Assembly (NCBI GenBank): GCA_963971535.1
Contig: OZ020590.1
Span: 154,418,177-154,482,176 of the forward strand
Direction: 5' to 3'
Source: Notolepis coatsorum
Lineage: Eukaryota; Chordata; Actinopteri; Aulopiformes; Paralepididae
Length of the DNA: 64,000 nt
Positions 11,966 through 22,019 of this stretch are shown in pieces. Made by a program: the position numbers and the translations under genes. The number at the start of each line of letters is the position of its first letter. Within the stretch, counting starts at the first letter, position 1. Under the pieces are notes generated by a model that ran no database searches, was not told the origin of the DNA, and saw only the letters and a list, made by a program, of their open reading frames with translations.

Positions 11966-12515
11966 TTAGACTTGTTTCTTTGTATAAAATGTAACATGTT
12001 CCAAAGATTCAAGGAAATCCTATTAAACTGTAAATTAAGCACAATGACTTTTCTCTCAACCTAACTTTTCAGCATTTCAGAGCTTTGTTTGAGCTGCCAG
12101 TTTCATAGTTAATTAATTCCTCCTGCACACCCAGTTTCACGGGGAATTGAGCCGGAGAAATGCCCAATTAACCTATCTCAAGCCTTCTTTGGACAAAGGT
12201 GATGATGAGCACCAGAGTGATAATCTGGACCTATTTCCGTGATGGCTATGTATCAGTTCTTTCTAGTCCCACTAGTGCGAGCTAGCAAGGGGCTCTTGGG
12301 ACGTCGCCACTTTGGTTAAAACCACTTTGGTTCTAGTTAGAACTTTAGTGAGACATCTCAAAGTAACGGGCAGATTGGGGCACGGGATTTGCGGTGCACA
12401 TTCATGATCCCAAGAGGAAGAAAACCTATTGATTTTGGTGACTGACTTTATAGTTATTGTGCCACCAGCGGACCCCCCCCCGACGCGAGTTGTATAGTCA
12501 CAAAATGTCAAATTG
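11966..12515. other. Unassigned spacer
   Basis: No coding signal and no recognised repeat. A short C run lies near 12474-12482. Confidence 0.4.
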
Positions 12516-12760
12516 ATATTTACATTTACATTTAGTCATTTAGCTGACGCTTTTATCCAAAGCGACTTACAAGTTTTGTAGTATGACAAGTCATCAGGAA
12601 GGGCACAAAAAAGGGGGTAGGGACCGCACTCAAGGAATATCGTAAGTCATCAGGAAGGGCACAAATCTATCAGCTGAGTAACAATGTTCATCAAAGTGTT
12701 GAGTGCTATCGTGTAGGTTAGTATATTAGTAAGTGCATGACAATACGGTTAGTTAGGGTT
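12516..12760 (-). mobile_element. LINE 3' UTR with conserved fish tail
   Basis: acatttacatttagtcattt followed by agctgacgcttttatccaaa and gcgacttacaag is a very common teleost retroposon 3' end. Beyond it, ctatcagctgagtaacaatg and gttgagtgctatcgtgtagg match 51680-51750, where the same 3' UTR leads into a LINE coding fragment. This copy has an internal direct duplication of about 22 bases (aagtcatcaggaagggcaca, 12587 and 12645). It is 5'-truncated within the UTR. Confidence 0.7.
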
Positions 12761-12893
12761 AGATTTTCATTGTGTGCTATGGCCATATATTGCCGAAGGC
12801 TGATTGGTCGCTTGGTCAATGGTTGAATATACATTGGTCCTGTTGTGTTAGGAGCTAACCTGGGGGGCTAGTGGGGCTTTTATGGATTATAAT

Positions 12894-12973
12894 TAGGGAT
12901 GTCCGATATAATCGGCCTACCGATATTATCGGCCGAGATTGGCATTCAAATGTGATATCGTAAATCGGTATCG

Positions 12974-13004
<31 letters not shown>

Positions 13005-13262
13005 TTTATTTAACCTTTATTTACCCAGGCAAGCAAGTAAGAACAAATTCTGATTTTATTTATTGTCAAAAGTATGCATAATGTTGTGTTAATTCCATGA
13101 CAAGAGATATGTAATGTTAATGACCTGAAACTATTCTGTTTTTTGGGGGGGGGGGGGGGGGGGGGGGACCCTGCATATATCAGTATCGGTTGATATCGGT
13201 ATCAGAAATTAAGAGTTGGACAATATCGGTATCGGTAAAAAAGCCAATATCGAACATCCCTA
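12894..13262. mobile_element. hAT-type MITE, copy A
   Basis: The 369-base unit begins TAGGGATGTCCGATAT and ends ATCGAACATCCCTA. It is flanked by perfect 8-bp target duplications attataat (12886-12893 and 13263-13270). The interior is built of tatcgg and gatatcgg motifs around a long T run (about 12975-13000), the block acatttatttaacctttatt, and a G run (about 13144-13167). It has no coding capacity. Copies B (16643) and C (62124) share ends and core. Confidence 0.9.
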
Positions 13263-13438
13263 ATTATAATGTGTTATAATGTGTTATGTAAACCACATTT
13301 CTATATAATTTATATTTAATTATTTAAAGCAAAATATGAGTTTTCTTTCCATCTAATTTGTGTGTAGCCTACATGTACACATTTGTGATTTTATTTCATG
13401 TTTGCTGTTGAGATTTGCTTTCCAATACCAATGCAAGT
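13263..13438. other. Short AT-rich spacer
   Basis: AT-rich sequence containing the MITE target duplication and a repeated taatgtgttata. No gene or repeat family is recognised. Confidence 0.4.
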
Positions 13439-13606
<168 letters not shown>

Positions 13607-13679
13607 CGTTCCCCCACTTGGACCACAGGAGCAATTGATGGGAGGTTACTGCCAATGTATGGACTTCTGTTCTGTCATG

Positions 13680-13947
13680 TAGTGGTTCGGGAGGTAGAGC
13701 AGTCGTCTGGTAATCCAGAGTTTCCCGGTTCGATTCCAGAGGTTCCCGGTTCGATTCCAGCTCCTCTCGGGCAGCATGTTGAAGTGTCCTTGAGCAAGCA
13801 ACTTAACCCCTAACTGCTCCCGATGAGCAGGTTGGCTCCTTGCGTGGTCGCCTCCGCCATCGGTGTGTGAATGTGTGAGTGAATGGGTCAAATGTGAGGA
13901 ACAAATTGTAAAGTGCTTTGGATAAAAGTGATTTACCATTTACTGTA
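13680..13947 (+). mobile_element. tRNA-headed SINE, family 1
   Basis: The head has a Pol III A box (gtggttcgggaggtagagca) and a B box (ggttcgattcc), and the B-box segment is tandemly duplicated (about 13728-13760). The body contains gcatgttgaagtgtccttga, gcaacttaacccctaactgc and tgtgtgaatgtgtgagtgaa, ending aagtgctttggataaaagtg. This is the order of a widespread teleost tRNA-derived SINE. Related copies lie at 41443 and 53253, both joined to minisatellites. Confidence 0.85.
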
Positions 13948-14736
13948 TATGTACTGTAGGCAGGCTACTGTCATGTAGGCTACAAATCATACAATTTCCT
14001 CTGCTATATATTTACTGCATAACTGTCTTCTCACAATAAAAATCTATTTCAAGAATGTTATTTGTAGATTCATGAAGAAGTAATGAAGTACAATAATTAT
14101 GTCCGAGGACATTATGGATTCGGTAGCGTGTGTGTGTGTGTGAATCCGTGTAATATCTCGCAAACTATAGGGCCGATCACCCTGTGCTTTGGTGCAGAAG
14201 GTTACAGAGGCACAAGGATGTGCGTGTGGGAATATGTTTCACATCAGGTAACGGGAAGTATTTTGGGGGAACAGCAGACAGATTTCACCATTGAAATCTA
14301 CGCTAATTGTATGTCATAACCAGCTGGTGTTTCACTGGTTGTCACTAAGTTGCGTTTTGAGAAATCATAACAGGATTTGCAGCTGTGCTTGAGACTTGAG
14401 GGTAATCACATGTCCACCTCTTTTCAAGTGGGCCCTGGTCAAGAAGGCAGCATACTGAAAATGTTCACATATAGAAAGAACAACATTAAGACAAACACAA
14501 ATAAAAACAAGATAGTGAGAGCACAGAAATACTTAAAAAAGAGACAAATTTCTTCACATTTCTATGAAAACATGATCACTCCGTGGCAAAACGATGTCCA
14601 ATCTTTTTCTTTAAAATGATCAATTCCAATGAGGGACTCAAGCACCTGTTCTAGTTGTTCATGTAACAGTTATATATACCTACTAGAAAATTTGCCAAAC
14701 TATAAAAAAGAAAATATCAATAAACCACTTAAGACA
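13948..14736. other. Unassigned spacer
   Basis: AT-rich sequence with a short (GT)n run at about 14129-14141. The frames at 14083-14319 and 14377-14619 are short and have no recognised homology. Confidence 0.4.
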
Positions 14737-15600
14737 CATTAATGAATGAATGAATGAATGACCTTTATTTATATAGCACCCTTCACAGCACGAATGCACA
14801 GGGTGCTTTACACTACAGCTTAATATAAAAACACAATAAAACAAAATCTGAAATAAATGACAACAACAACAAACAGCAGTTAAAAACAGTGAAACCAAAT
14901 AGAAAAAGTAGAATAAAAGAATTTGGATAAAATCATGAGTCACTAATTAAAACAAAACTATAGAACAGTGAGGACAAGAAAAAGTGCCTGTGTGTGACCA
15001 AAGGCCTGTCTGAACAAATGTGTTTTTAGTTGTTTTTTAAAAGAGTTTTCAGAGGGGGCAGGGCCAGGGGGAGAGCGTTCCAGAGCCTTGGTGCCGTCAC
15101 CTCGAAGGCTCGATCACCCCTTGTTTTTAGCCTGGACCTGGGGACCACCAAGTTTCAAGTTCAAGTTTCTTTAATAGTTGTCATACAGAAGTACAGAATA
15201 CTTTTATACAAAATGCTTCTTACTGTTACGCTCCAGAGACTGTGCAAGACAAGATAAGTATGAAATAAAATAACATAGTATAGCATGTAAATTAGAAGTA
15301 AAATTATTGTACTGATCCGCAGATCTGAGTGAGCGGGTGTTGGTGTAGGGATGGATGAGTTCAGTGATGTAGATAGGGGCCTGACCGTGAAGTGCTCTGA
15401 AAGTGAAAGTGAGGACTTTGAAGTGAATTCTATAGTGTACCGGGAGCCAGTGCAGGGATACCAGAATGGGAGTGATGTGACATGATTTTTTTGACCTTGT
15501 GAGTAGCCTGGCTGCAGCATTTTGGACCATTTGTAGTTTGTCTGTGGAAAGAGATGCTGAAGAAACTGAATGTCCTCGCTGGTGATGCACGCCAACGTTC
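14737..15600 (-). mobile_element. LINE 3' end (CR1/L2-type), interrupted
   Basis: On the minus strand this encodes a LINE reverse-transcriptase C-terminus: MVQNAAARLLTRSKKSCHIT, ILVSLHWLPVHYRIHFKVLT and HPYTNTRSLRSADQ in about 15320-15560, then LVVPRSRLKTRGDRAFEVT and WNALPLALP at about 15020-15150, then a 3' UTR and a (CATT)n tail at 14741-14760. The two protein pieces are adjacent in intact LINEs, but here they are separated by a 160-base insertion (15156-15317). The copy is 5'-truncated. Confidence 0.8.
15156..15317 (-). mobile_element. Small LINE 3' end inserted in another LINE
   Basis: aagttcaagtttctttaata followed by gttgtcatacagaagtacag resembles the CTTGA-tailed family at 894 and 61863. 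It separates the SLRSADQ and LVVPRSRL parts of the host LINE, which shows that it arrived later. I could not define clear target duplications by eye. Confidence 0.6.
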
Positions 15601-15641
15601 CTTTCAACTCCTTCCTCCGCCCCACAGTCAACGAGTAGGGT

Positions 15642-15822
15642 AAAACTGCAGTGCCGCAGCCCCATACATAGGAGGGGCCTGTACTGTGCGTTGGGGGCCT
15701 GCACTGTGCGTTGGGGGCCTGTACTGTGCGTTGGGGGCCTGTACTGTGCGTTGGGGGCCTGCACTGTGCGTTGGGGGCCTGTACTGTGCGGTGCACTGCT
15801 GCGCATGCGAGAAACAAAGTAA
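15642..15822 (+). repeat. 20-bp minisatellite, left arm of an inverted pair
   Basis: About six copies of ggggcctgtactgtgcgttg lie between aaactgcagtgccgcagccc and gcgcatgcgagaaacaaagt. The whole unit reappears inverted at 16103-16245, including the non-repetitive edges, with about 280 bases of AT-rich spacer between. Confidence 0.9.
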
Positions 15823-15912
15823 CATATAATATAGGACACTAGAAACATAAAGTAACATACGGAACATAAAGTAACATACAGAAAATAGGACCTAATGTCC
15901 AAAATATTTGAG

Positions 15913-16021
15913 TCTTAAACTGAATATCAATTGGATTAGGAGTAACCAAATAAAGCATTCAATGCAACCAATTGTCTATAGACTAGAATTTTCTTATCTT
16001 AAACTGAATATCAATTGGATT
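15913..16021. repeat. 25-bp exact direct repeat
   Basis: Starting tcttaaactgaatatcaatt, the same 25 bases occur at 15913-15937 and 15997-16021 in the spacer between the two inverted arrays. Confidence 0.9.
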
Positions 16022-16102
16022 GCCAGCCCTGACTGTTACTCTAAGCTTAACCTATTCTGGATGAGGGCCTAAACTTAACCCTTAGACTAGATTAGAATGA
16101 CT

Positions 16103-16245
16103 TTACTTTGTTTCTCGCATGCGCAGTAGTGCACCCAACGCACAGTACAGGCCCCCAACACACAGTACAGGCCCCCAACACACAGTACAGGCCCCCAACG
16201 CACAGTACAGGCCCCTCCATATATGGAGTTGGCCACTGCAGTTTA
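16103..16245 (-). repeat. 20-bp minisatellite, right arm of an inverted pair
   Basis: The mirror image of 15642-15822: ttactttgtttctcgcatgc, then about four copies of the inverted 20-base unit, then a degenerate match to the left arm's outer edge. Together the arms could form a long hairpin. Confidence 0.88.
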
Positions 16246-16612
16246 ATGCTATTGCAGTCAACACACAATCCGTTGCACTTCTTGTGATTTTCCTTGGGCT
16301 TATTCCCTGTGAGTCCTCCCACTTGGCTCTGTGTTTGCCTCCCTGGAGAGAGGGGAAGGGTGATGGGTGCGTGAGGGGAAGGCTGTGCGCTAGCCTTGGA
16401 TGCTTCTTCAGCTGCAGCGCCCTTTGTTTCCAGGTAGTTATCACACGACTCCCATGCCAGGCCCATGATGATAAAATCCCTCCTGCGCTCTGTCTTGTCA
16501 AGTCACTGCTTGTACAGAACGTGTGCGTCGGTGGCAGCCGGGTCAAGGATGTTATAAAAAAACGGCAACAGGCCATTTGATCGAGCACATCAACGCCTGG
16601 CACGACTCACAG
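16246..16612 (-). pseudogene. piggyBac transposase remnant, C-terminal part
   Basis: Minus-strand translation gives GVDVLDQMA, then (in another frame) YNILDPAATDAHVLYKQ, then RRDFI and MGLAWESCDNYLE, and further on KKCNGLCVDC. These match the end of piggyBac (PGBD4-like) transposases: the VDxLDQM motif, the FYNILD segment, the RRDFI block and the C-terminal cysteine-rich region that binds DNA. The pieces are in different frames and an in-frame stop lies after LYKQ (around 16496), so the gene is dead. No N-terminal DDE-containing part is present. It directly abuts the inverted array arm at 16245. Confidence 0.75.
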
Positions 16613-16624
16613 TGTGTACAGAGA

Positions 16625-17190
16625 CTAGGGATGGGTACCAAATAGGGATGTCCGATATTATCGGCCTACCGATATTATCAGCCGATATTGGCATAAAAAT
16701 GTGATATCGGAAAATCTCGGTATCGGAAAATTTCATTTATTTTTTATTTTTACATTTATTTAACCTTTATTTACCCAGGCAAGCGAGTAAGAACGAATTA
16801 TTATTTTTATTTATTGTCAAAGTATGCATAATGTTGTGTTAATTACACGACAAGAGATATGTAATGTTAATTACCTGAAATTATTCCGTTTTTTGTCGGG
16901 GGAAACCCTGCATATATCGGTATCGGTTGATATCGGTTGATATCGGTATCGGAAATCAAGAGTTGGACAATATCGGTATATCGGTATCGGTAAAAAAGCC
17001 AATATTGAACATCCCTAGTACCGAATCCGGTACTTTTTAAGGGTATCGACCCAATCACGTCGGTACTACCGAGTAACGATTCAGGTGAGATCCACCGGCC
17101 CCACATTTCGGTAATGCAACAAAAAAGAAATCCGATAACATCAACGTTTCGTTTATGAAACCTATGAAGGTATAAGTATAGAGTATAGTA
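16625..17190. mobile_element. hAT-like fragment (host of MITE copy B)
   Basis: ctagggatgggtacc (from 16625) and ccgaatccggtactttttaa (from 17021) read as one hAT-like terminal region once MITE copy B is set aside. No opposite end was found, so the right boundary is a guess. Confidence 0.45.
16643..17017. mobile_element. hAT-type MITE, copy B (nested)
   Basis: 375 bases, TAGGGATGTCCGATAT to CATCCCTA, flanked by 8-bp duplications gtaccaaa (16635-16642) and gtaccgaa (17018-17025), which match at seven of eight positions. Same tatcgg-rich core as copies A and C. It was inserted into another hAT-like element. Confidence 0.88.
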
Positions 17191-17194
17191 TTTT

Positions 17195-17606
17195 GGTTTG
17201 CTTTGGTTAATGCAATCATTAGTGATGAATCTGAGGGCAGAGTGATACACAGAGTCCAAGGATGTAAGGGTTGAGGCCGCAGCAGGCCTATAAACTACGT
17301 CACCATAGTCCAGGACTGATAAGAAAACTGCTTCGACAACTCTCTTCCTACTAGTCAAACTGCTTCTGTATAGGAAGCCCATTTTCTGTCACAACTTGGA
17401 GACACTGTTGTCCACATAGGAATTTAAATGTAAATTTCTCATCGAGCCACACACCAAGATATTTATATTCAGTGACTCTCTCGATGCTATTAGAACCACT
17501 TGCATATTACTTAACATATTCAATGTTTCTGGCTCTAGAAAACAGCATACATTTAGTTTTACTAGCATTAAGAACCAATTTAAGCTTAATAAGAGCATGA
17601 GGAAAG
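17195..17606 (-). mobile_element. LINE reverse-transcriptase fragment
   Basis: Minus-strand frames contain LKLVLNASKTKCMLFSRA, then ERVTEYKYLGVW, then MGFLYRSSLTSRKRVVEAVF and LSVLDYGDVVYRPAAASTLT and SALRFITNDC. These are the thumb and post-RT segments of a LINE reverse transcriptase common in teleosts. The frame changes near 17520 and again near 17390, so it is a dead fragment with no 3' tail. Confidence 0.75.
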
Positions 17607-17738
17607 AGGAACATGAGGAAAGCCAAAGTGATGCTTTTTGGTTCTAGGAGGAAAAGGCTCTTTGAATCCCCTCTATGACTGAGTGTAGGGGGGATCATAA
17701 TAGAGCAGGTGAAGGAGAACAAACTAGTGGGAATACAG

Positions 17739-17742
<4 letters not shown>
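17607..17742 (+). mobile_element. LINE reverse-transcriptase fragment, opposite strand
   Basis: Plus-strand translation gives KAKVMLFGSRRKRLFESPL, a stop, then LSVGGIIIEQVKENKLVGIQ, a short stretch of CR1/L2-type reverse transcriptase. It lies tail-to-tail with the minus-strand fragment to its left and runs into the (GAT)n repeat. Confidence 0.65.

Positions 17743-17812
<70 letters not shown>
17743..17812. repeat. (GAT)n microsatellite
   Basis: About 23 copies of GAT, giving a poly-Ser frame on the minus strand that is not a gene. Confidence 0.98.
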
Positions 17813-17813
<1 letters not shown>

Positions 17814-17857
17814 TAGTTTATTTTCTGTCTTTGTTTACAGATCAATCAAAAACGATA

Positions 17858-18141
17858 GGTTATGACTATAACCAAGTTCTGTTAGTTAGGGGCGATGCTT
17901 GGCATCGCTACTGCACTATCTCGCGTACGTGCACGCGTACTGAATAAACCACAAATGTACCTCTAATACCAGTATTAGTCTGACCACACCCCTCATCAGC
18001 TTACCTTCATAAGCAGGTGTGTGGTCACCTGCTCTCCTCCTTCCCAAGCTTTCACCACAAGGTGAGGACAAGGGCTGCAGCGGCCGTCCGATGCCAAGCA
18101 TCGCCCCTAACTAACAGAACTTGGTTATAGTCATAACCTAA
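17858..18141. mobile_element. Small inverted-repeat element (MITE-like)
   Basis: A 284-base unit has terminal inverted repeats of about 53 bases (17858-17911 and 18088-18141), beginning around taggttatgactataaccaa and including ctaactaacagaac. Its interior (17898-18062) is nearly identical to the inverted copy at 22981-23143. No coding capacity and no clear target duplication. The family is not recognised. Confidence 0.65.
17898..18062 (+). repeat. Left arm of the long inverted repeat
   Basis: From cttggcatcgctactgcac to ttcaccacaagg. Its reverse complement at 22981-23143 differs only around one short site over about 160 bases. Confidence 0.92.
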
Positions 18142-18671
18142 CGTTCTGTATCGTTAGTGGCTTAGCTTGGCATCGCTACTGCACAAGGGAGGCCAAGCGG
18201 AGCCACTTGGCTGACAAATACACCCCGCTGACAGCCCCCCAAAACCATCAGAACAGGGAGGGCCGAGCCCCCCCGACCCCCCCTAATGGAGGGTAGCCCC
18301 CCTATTAGGGACGTCACGGGAGGGCGACGGACCCGACCGTGCGAAGAGGCACTCAAGCAACTCAACGCACAGGGTGAGCAGACCGTGGCTCGACCCCACG
18401 ACTACACACACGCACAACCCGCATGCCACCCGGGAACGAACGGAGGAACAACCTCGTTACTGCCCCCAGAATCACGGGGTCAAGGGCAAACCCAACCCCG
18501 TGGCAAGGCCGTAGCAGCGGAGCACGAAGGAAGACCCAGACCCACCAAAAGGACTGGACTCCCTAGAATGGGGGCCCGGAGAAGTCCATGATGCCAGCAT
18601 CAAGACCCCACCAGGTGGGCACGTAGTGCCCCGCCCCCCACATCGCCAGCGTATTCGGACAAAGGCCCCTC

Positions 18672-18776
18672 AGTTACTGCACCTGGTATTCCCAGGCGGA
18701 ACCAACCAGGCCAGAACCTGCCCAGCTTCCGAGATCGGACGAGATCGGGCGTGTTCAGGTCGGTATGGCCGTAAGC
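18672..18776 (-). pseudogene. 5S rRNA-like sequence 1
   Basis: Read on the minus strand it runs from GCTTACGGCCATACC through CTGAACACGCCCGATCTCGT, CGATCTCGGAAGCT and GGCCTGGTT to CCGCCTGGGAATACCAGG. It matches vertebrate 5S rRNA from its first base to near its last, but lacks about 16 bases in the middle, including much of the box C internal control region. It is either a 5S pseudogene or the 5S-derived head of a SINE3-type element. No SINE body follows it. Confidence 0.8.
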
Positions 18777-18840
18777 CGAGCGGGCCCCGTCCCCCCAATA
18801 GCACACCGCCTGGCACACTGACCCTGCAGAATAGGCAGTC

Positions 18841-18855
18841 AGCATGGCCGTAAGC
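18841..18855 (-). other. Possible 5S fragment
   Basis: The minus strand here reads TGCTTACGGCCATGC, matching the first 12 bases of 5S rRNA. It is too short to be certain and may be chance or a third degraded copy between the two longer ones. Confidence 0.25.
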
Positions 18856-19433
18856 ACACAAAAAGGTTAACCAACGGAAGCAGGCAGCGCACCGGGGAAA
18901 AACCAGGCAACAGGCTGTTAACCCTAGCCTGGAGACTGCGGACGAGACAGGCGCCAGAGGGGACAGCTGAACACAGCCGCCCCGGCGGAAGGAGCGTAAG
19001 CTGGCGGTGTTGCATGACCAAGCCTCCATTTAACAACCCCCACCCAGAGGGGTCGAGGCAGAGAAGGCTGACACGATTGGCAGACGTCACGAACGTGCAG
19101 GGGCACCCTCAAACGGTGAACCCGGGAGTTGACACTGCTCCAACACACCAGGGAATCAACCACCTCGGTGTTACCCAATGCGGTGGTTGTTCCTATAACC
19201 CCTCAAGAAAAAACTCCAAAACACACCTGCGGGTATACACCGGCTATACCGCAGTACAAGTGTTTCAGTTTCCAAAAAGGGTTAACCCAGGCCTACGGGT
19301 CGCAAACATCACTTCGGACCGGGCCTGGCGGTACGGGAAGCACAGGGTCACCAGAGGAGGTCAAAAAACCACCCCCACAGGCCCCTCTTCGCCATGCGTG
19401 AGAGAGGAGCGAAAAATAATGGAGAACCAGCCC

Positions 19434-19554
19434 CTAAGCACACCGTACCTGGTATTCCCCGGCGGTCTCCCAACCAAGTACTAACCAGGACCAACCTGTG
19501 TAGCGGCCGAGTTCCGACGAGATCGAGCGCGTACAGAATGGCATGGCTGTAAGC
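19434..19554 (-). pseudogene. 5S rRNA-like sequence 2
   Basis: A full-length (about 121 bases) minus-strand match to 5S rRNA: GCTTACAGCCATGCC, CGATCTCGTCGGAACTCGG, CCTGGTTAGTACTTGG and TTGGGAGACCGCCGGGGAAT are clear. By eye roughly 80-85 percent of positions agree with vertebrate 5S, and the box C promoter region is better kept than in copy 1. The substitutions across the stems argue against a working ribosomal gene. Confidence 0.8.
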
Positions 19555-20749
19555 CATGACGACAGTGCTGAGTAAAAACATACCCAACCAGGGTCTCCAT
19601 AGCGCTTAACCCTGTGACACCCAGACCGACCTGGCATTTTTCCCCCTGAAAAAAGCCCAAGTCCCTCAGGGTACCAGAACAGCAGATCTGCATCCCCGGC
19701 GGACAACGGGTTCAACTGATCTGGACCAGCGTGACCAGAACCAGTCCCGTGCCCTAACCACGCCGACATGCCTACTCCAGGAGAAGGGCAGATATGCGTG
19801 TTGATCTTAACATGAAAAGAAGGCGCCACCCAGACGTTCGGACGAACCGCGCCTGGTGGCCCACCCCAAGGGCGTGAGACCCCACTACATATGTTCAGAT
19901 CCATCCCGTCATCATCCCCCAGACATGAACGAGAATCCGTCGACAACCCACCCAGGTCATGGGATGTGGTCGCCGGAAGAGGAAAAACCCCCATCTCAGT
20001 TGCTTTATAAAAACGCTGTTTCAACCACAAGCAACCAAGGCGTGCCAGTCAATCGCCTGTTTACAGCGAGCTAGCACTATACGTGCGTCGGGACACACCC
20101 CCATCAATGAACAGGCTATTTAGACCTGTCATTGAATCCCCAAGGCGCCCAGGGGAACGACAAGAGGGGTGTGACACTCCCTAACTCCAACACTTCTGGA
20201 ATAGAAAGAAGGAAGCATCAACAGTATGTATCCCAGTCTACACAGCCGGGGTAAAAAATGTTCACATTTTTACATCCCACCACCCTCCCATAGGAAAGAG
20301 ACGGGGATCCCCAGAGAGACTTCCCACGCGAGCTGTACAGATTGAAAAGAATATATTGCACCTTGAGCCATGTAAAAAACTGGTTTTAGGGCCTCCGGGG
20401 AAGAGGCACCGAACCCATACACACTCAATAAACGAATTGAATCGAATATACATACAATAGAAAAGGACCCTTCTAGAGGGTCCACTCACTTTGACAATCT
20501 GAGGAGGAAGGCTCTGTACTCTGATGGAGGCTTCCTCACATGGAAGAAGGAGTCCGAACTCACAGAAGGCCTGAGTAGGCGCTTGGTGAGGAGGAGCCCT
20601 GACCACCCCCCCTGAAAACAGATCCATCACATGGACCTGAACAGCACACGGAAGTCCTACCAACAGAGACGCGCACGGTGACGTACTCTATGGCGGGGGA
20701 ATTCCTGCGGTGCACACGCCCAATATACCAGGCCGTGGGACCAGGAACT

Positions 20750-20776
20750 CCCTCCCCCCCCCCCCCCCCCCCCCCC
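20750..20776. repeat. C homopolymer run
   Basis: A run of about 20 C after ctccctc. Such runs are frequent in this window (also 33737, 35350, 53096, 63915) and mark possible sequencing or assembly uncertainty. Confidence 0.9.
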
Positions 20777-22019
20777 GTAACGTGCCGAACCGCCACGTGA
20801 CGGGAACCTTGAAGGACAGGGGGTGTACCCCTGACCGACAGAACAATGGGGAGAGGAAAGGTTACCAGTTCACCCCTTTACGACCCCACACCCATGATAC
20901 GACGTAACGACAAAAAGAGAATATGACACAGTCATAGTCAGCTCTATGAAGCGTTTCACAGCTCCACACAGCGCACGAGCTAACCTGCTATCTGATTTTT
21001 ACTAAGGAAAAACACAGAATAGAGAGGGCTCTAAGAACCCCGGTCCAACATACACATGTGCTTCTGTGGCCAGTACAACCCAGTCGTAGGTCACATGACA
21101 CACACAACCCATCATCACCTACAAAAAATGGCAAAAACACTCAACAGAGGAACGCCGTTTTTTTCACAATGAGAGAATACATCATTCTCGATTAGTATCG
21201 ACCACAGGCCTTGCTAAGCACACATGACAGCAACCAAACCAATTTCCCTTTAGGAAATAAGTTTCTCCAGCAGATTTAGCACAACCTCAGCAATCAAGCT
21301 GAGAGTTACATCGTATCCCTACCACACAAAAGACACAATTAATGCACAACATGTCTGATAGGAGGTGATAAAGTCCCCAGGGAACCGGGGGGGGAAACAC
21401 AATCCTCCTATTTTACCCTCAATACGGCCAGTTAAAACAGGAAAACCTGTTAATGTGTGAACTCACTGTTCATTGTCATTACAGTCTGAGAAAGAACATT
21501 CTTTTACTCACTCGTCACCAAGCATAGCTTCATAGGTTAGTTGCCTTAGTAGTGAGTACACGGTACACATAAACACCATGATGTTTCTCACACAACAACC
21601 AGATCAATACATCACGATCTGCACGGAGAAGCTAACTGCCAGTGACAAAAACAGCTCACACACAACCCGCAACGTATCCCAAATGCATTGCAACAACACA
21701 CGTTTTGGGAAAAAACACCGTTATTCACAATACATTTAGCAAGGTAAAACCAGAAGACGTGTTATGAGGTCTGGCCAACCCCGTACCTACCCGGAACGCA
21801 GATCAGCGAAGTGCAGTCACAAGACACCGTAGAACACAGCCGTCCTGTGTTGTTCGATCCGGGCAGCGTCGCCGCTCCACCAGTCGCTACAGTCCTCTTT
21901 GTTGACGCAATCCCCGTCTAGGCTCAGGTAGGGTCGACGAACATCCCCTGTCAAGGATGACGTCGTGGTCAAGAGTGTAAAACATGTTAAAATCAAAGCA
22001 CGTTCAACAGAATAGCATC

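Noticed and set aside
13680-13760. tRNA genes at the SINE heads (also 38314 and 39855)
   Set aside because: A and B boxes are present, but the sequences continue into SINE bodies and do not close a tRNA acceptor stem.
18672-19554. Working 5S rRNA genes
   Set aside because: One copy lacks a central part of the gene and the other has many substitutions in paired regions. Neither has a clean terminator at the expected place that I could confirm.
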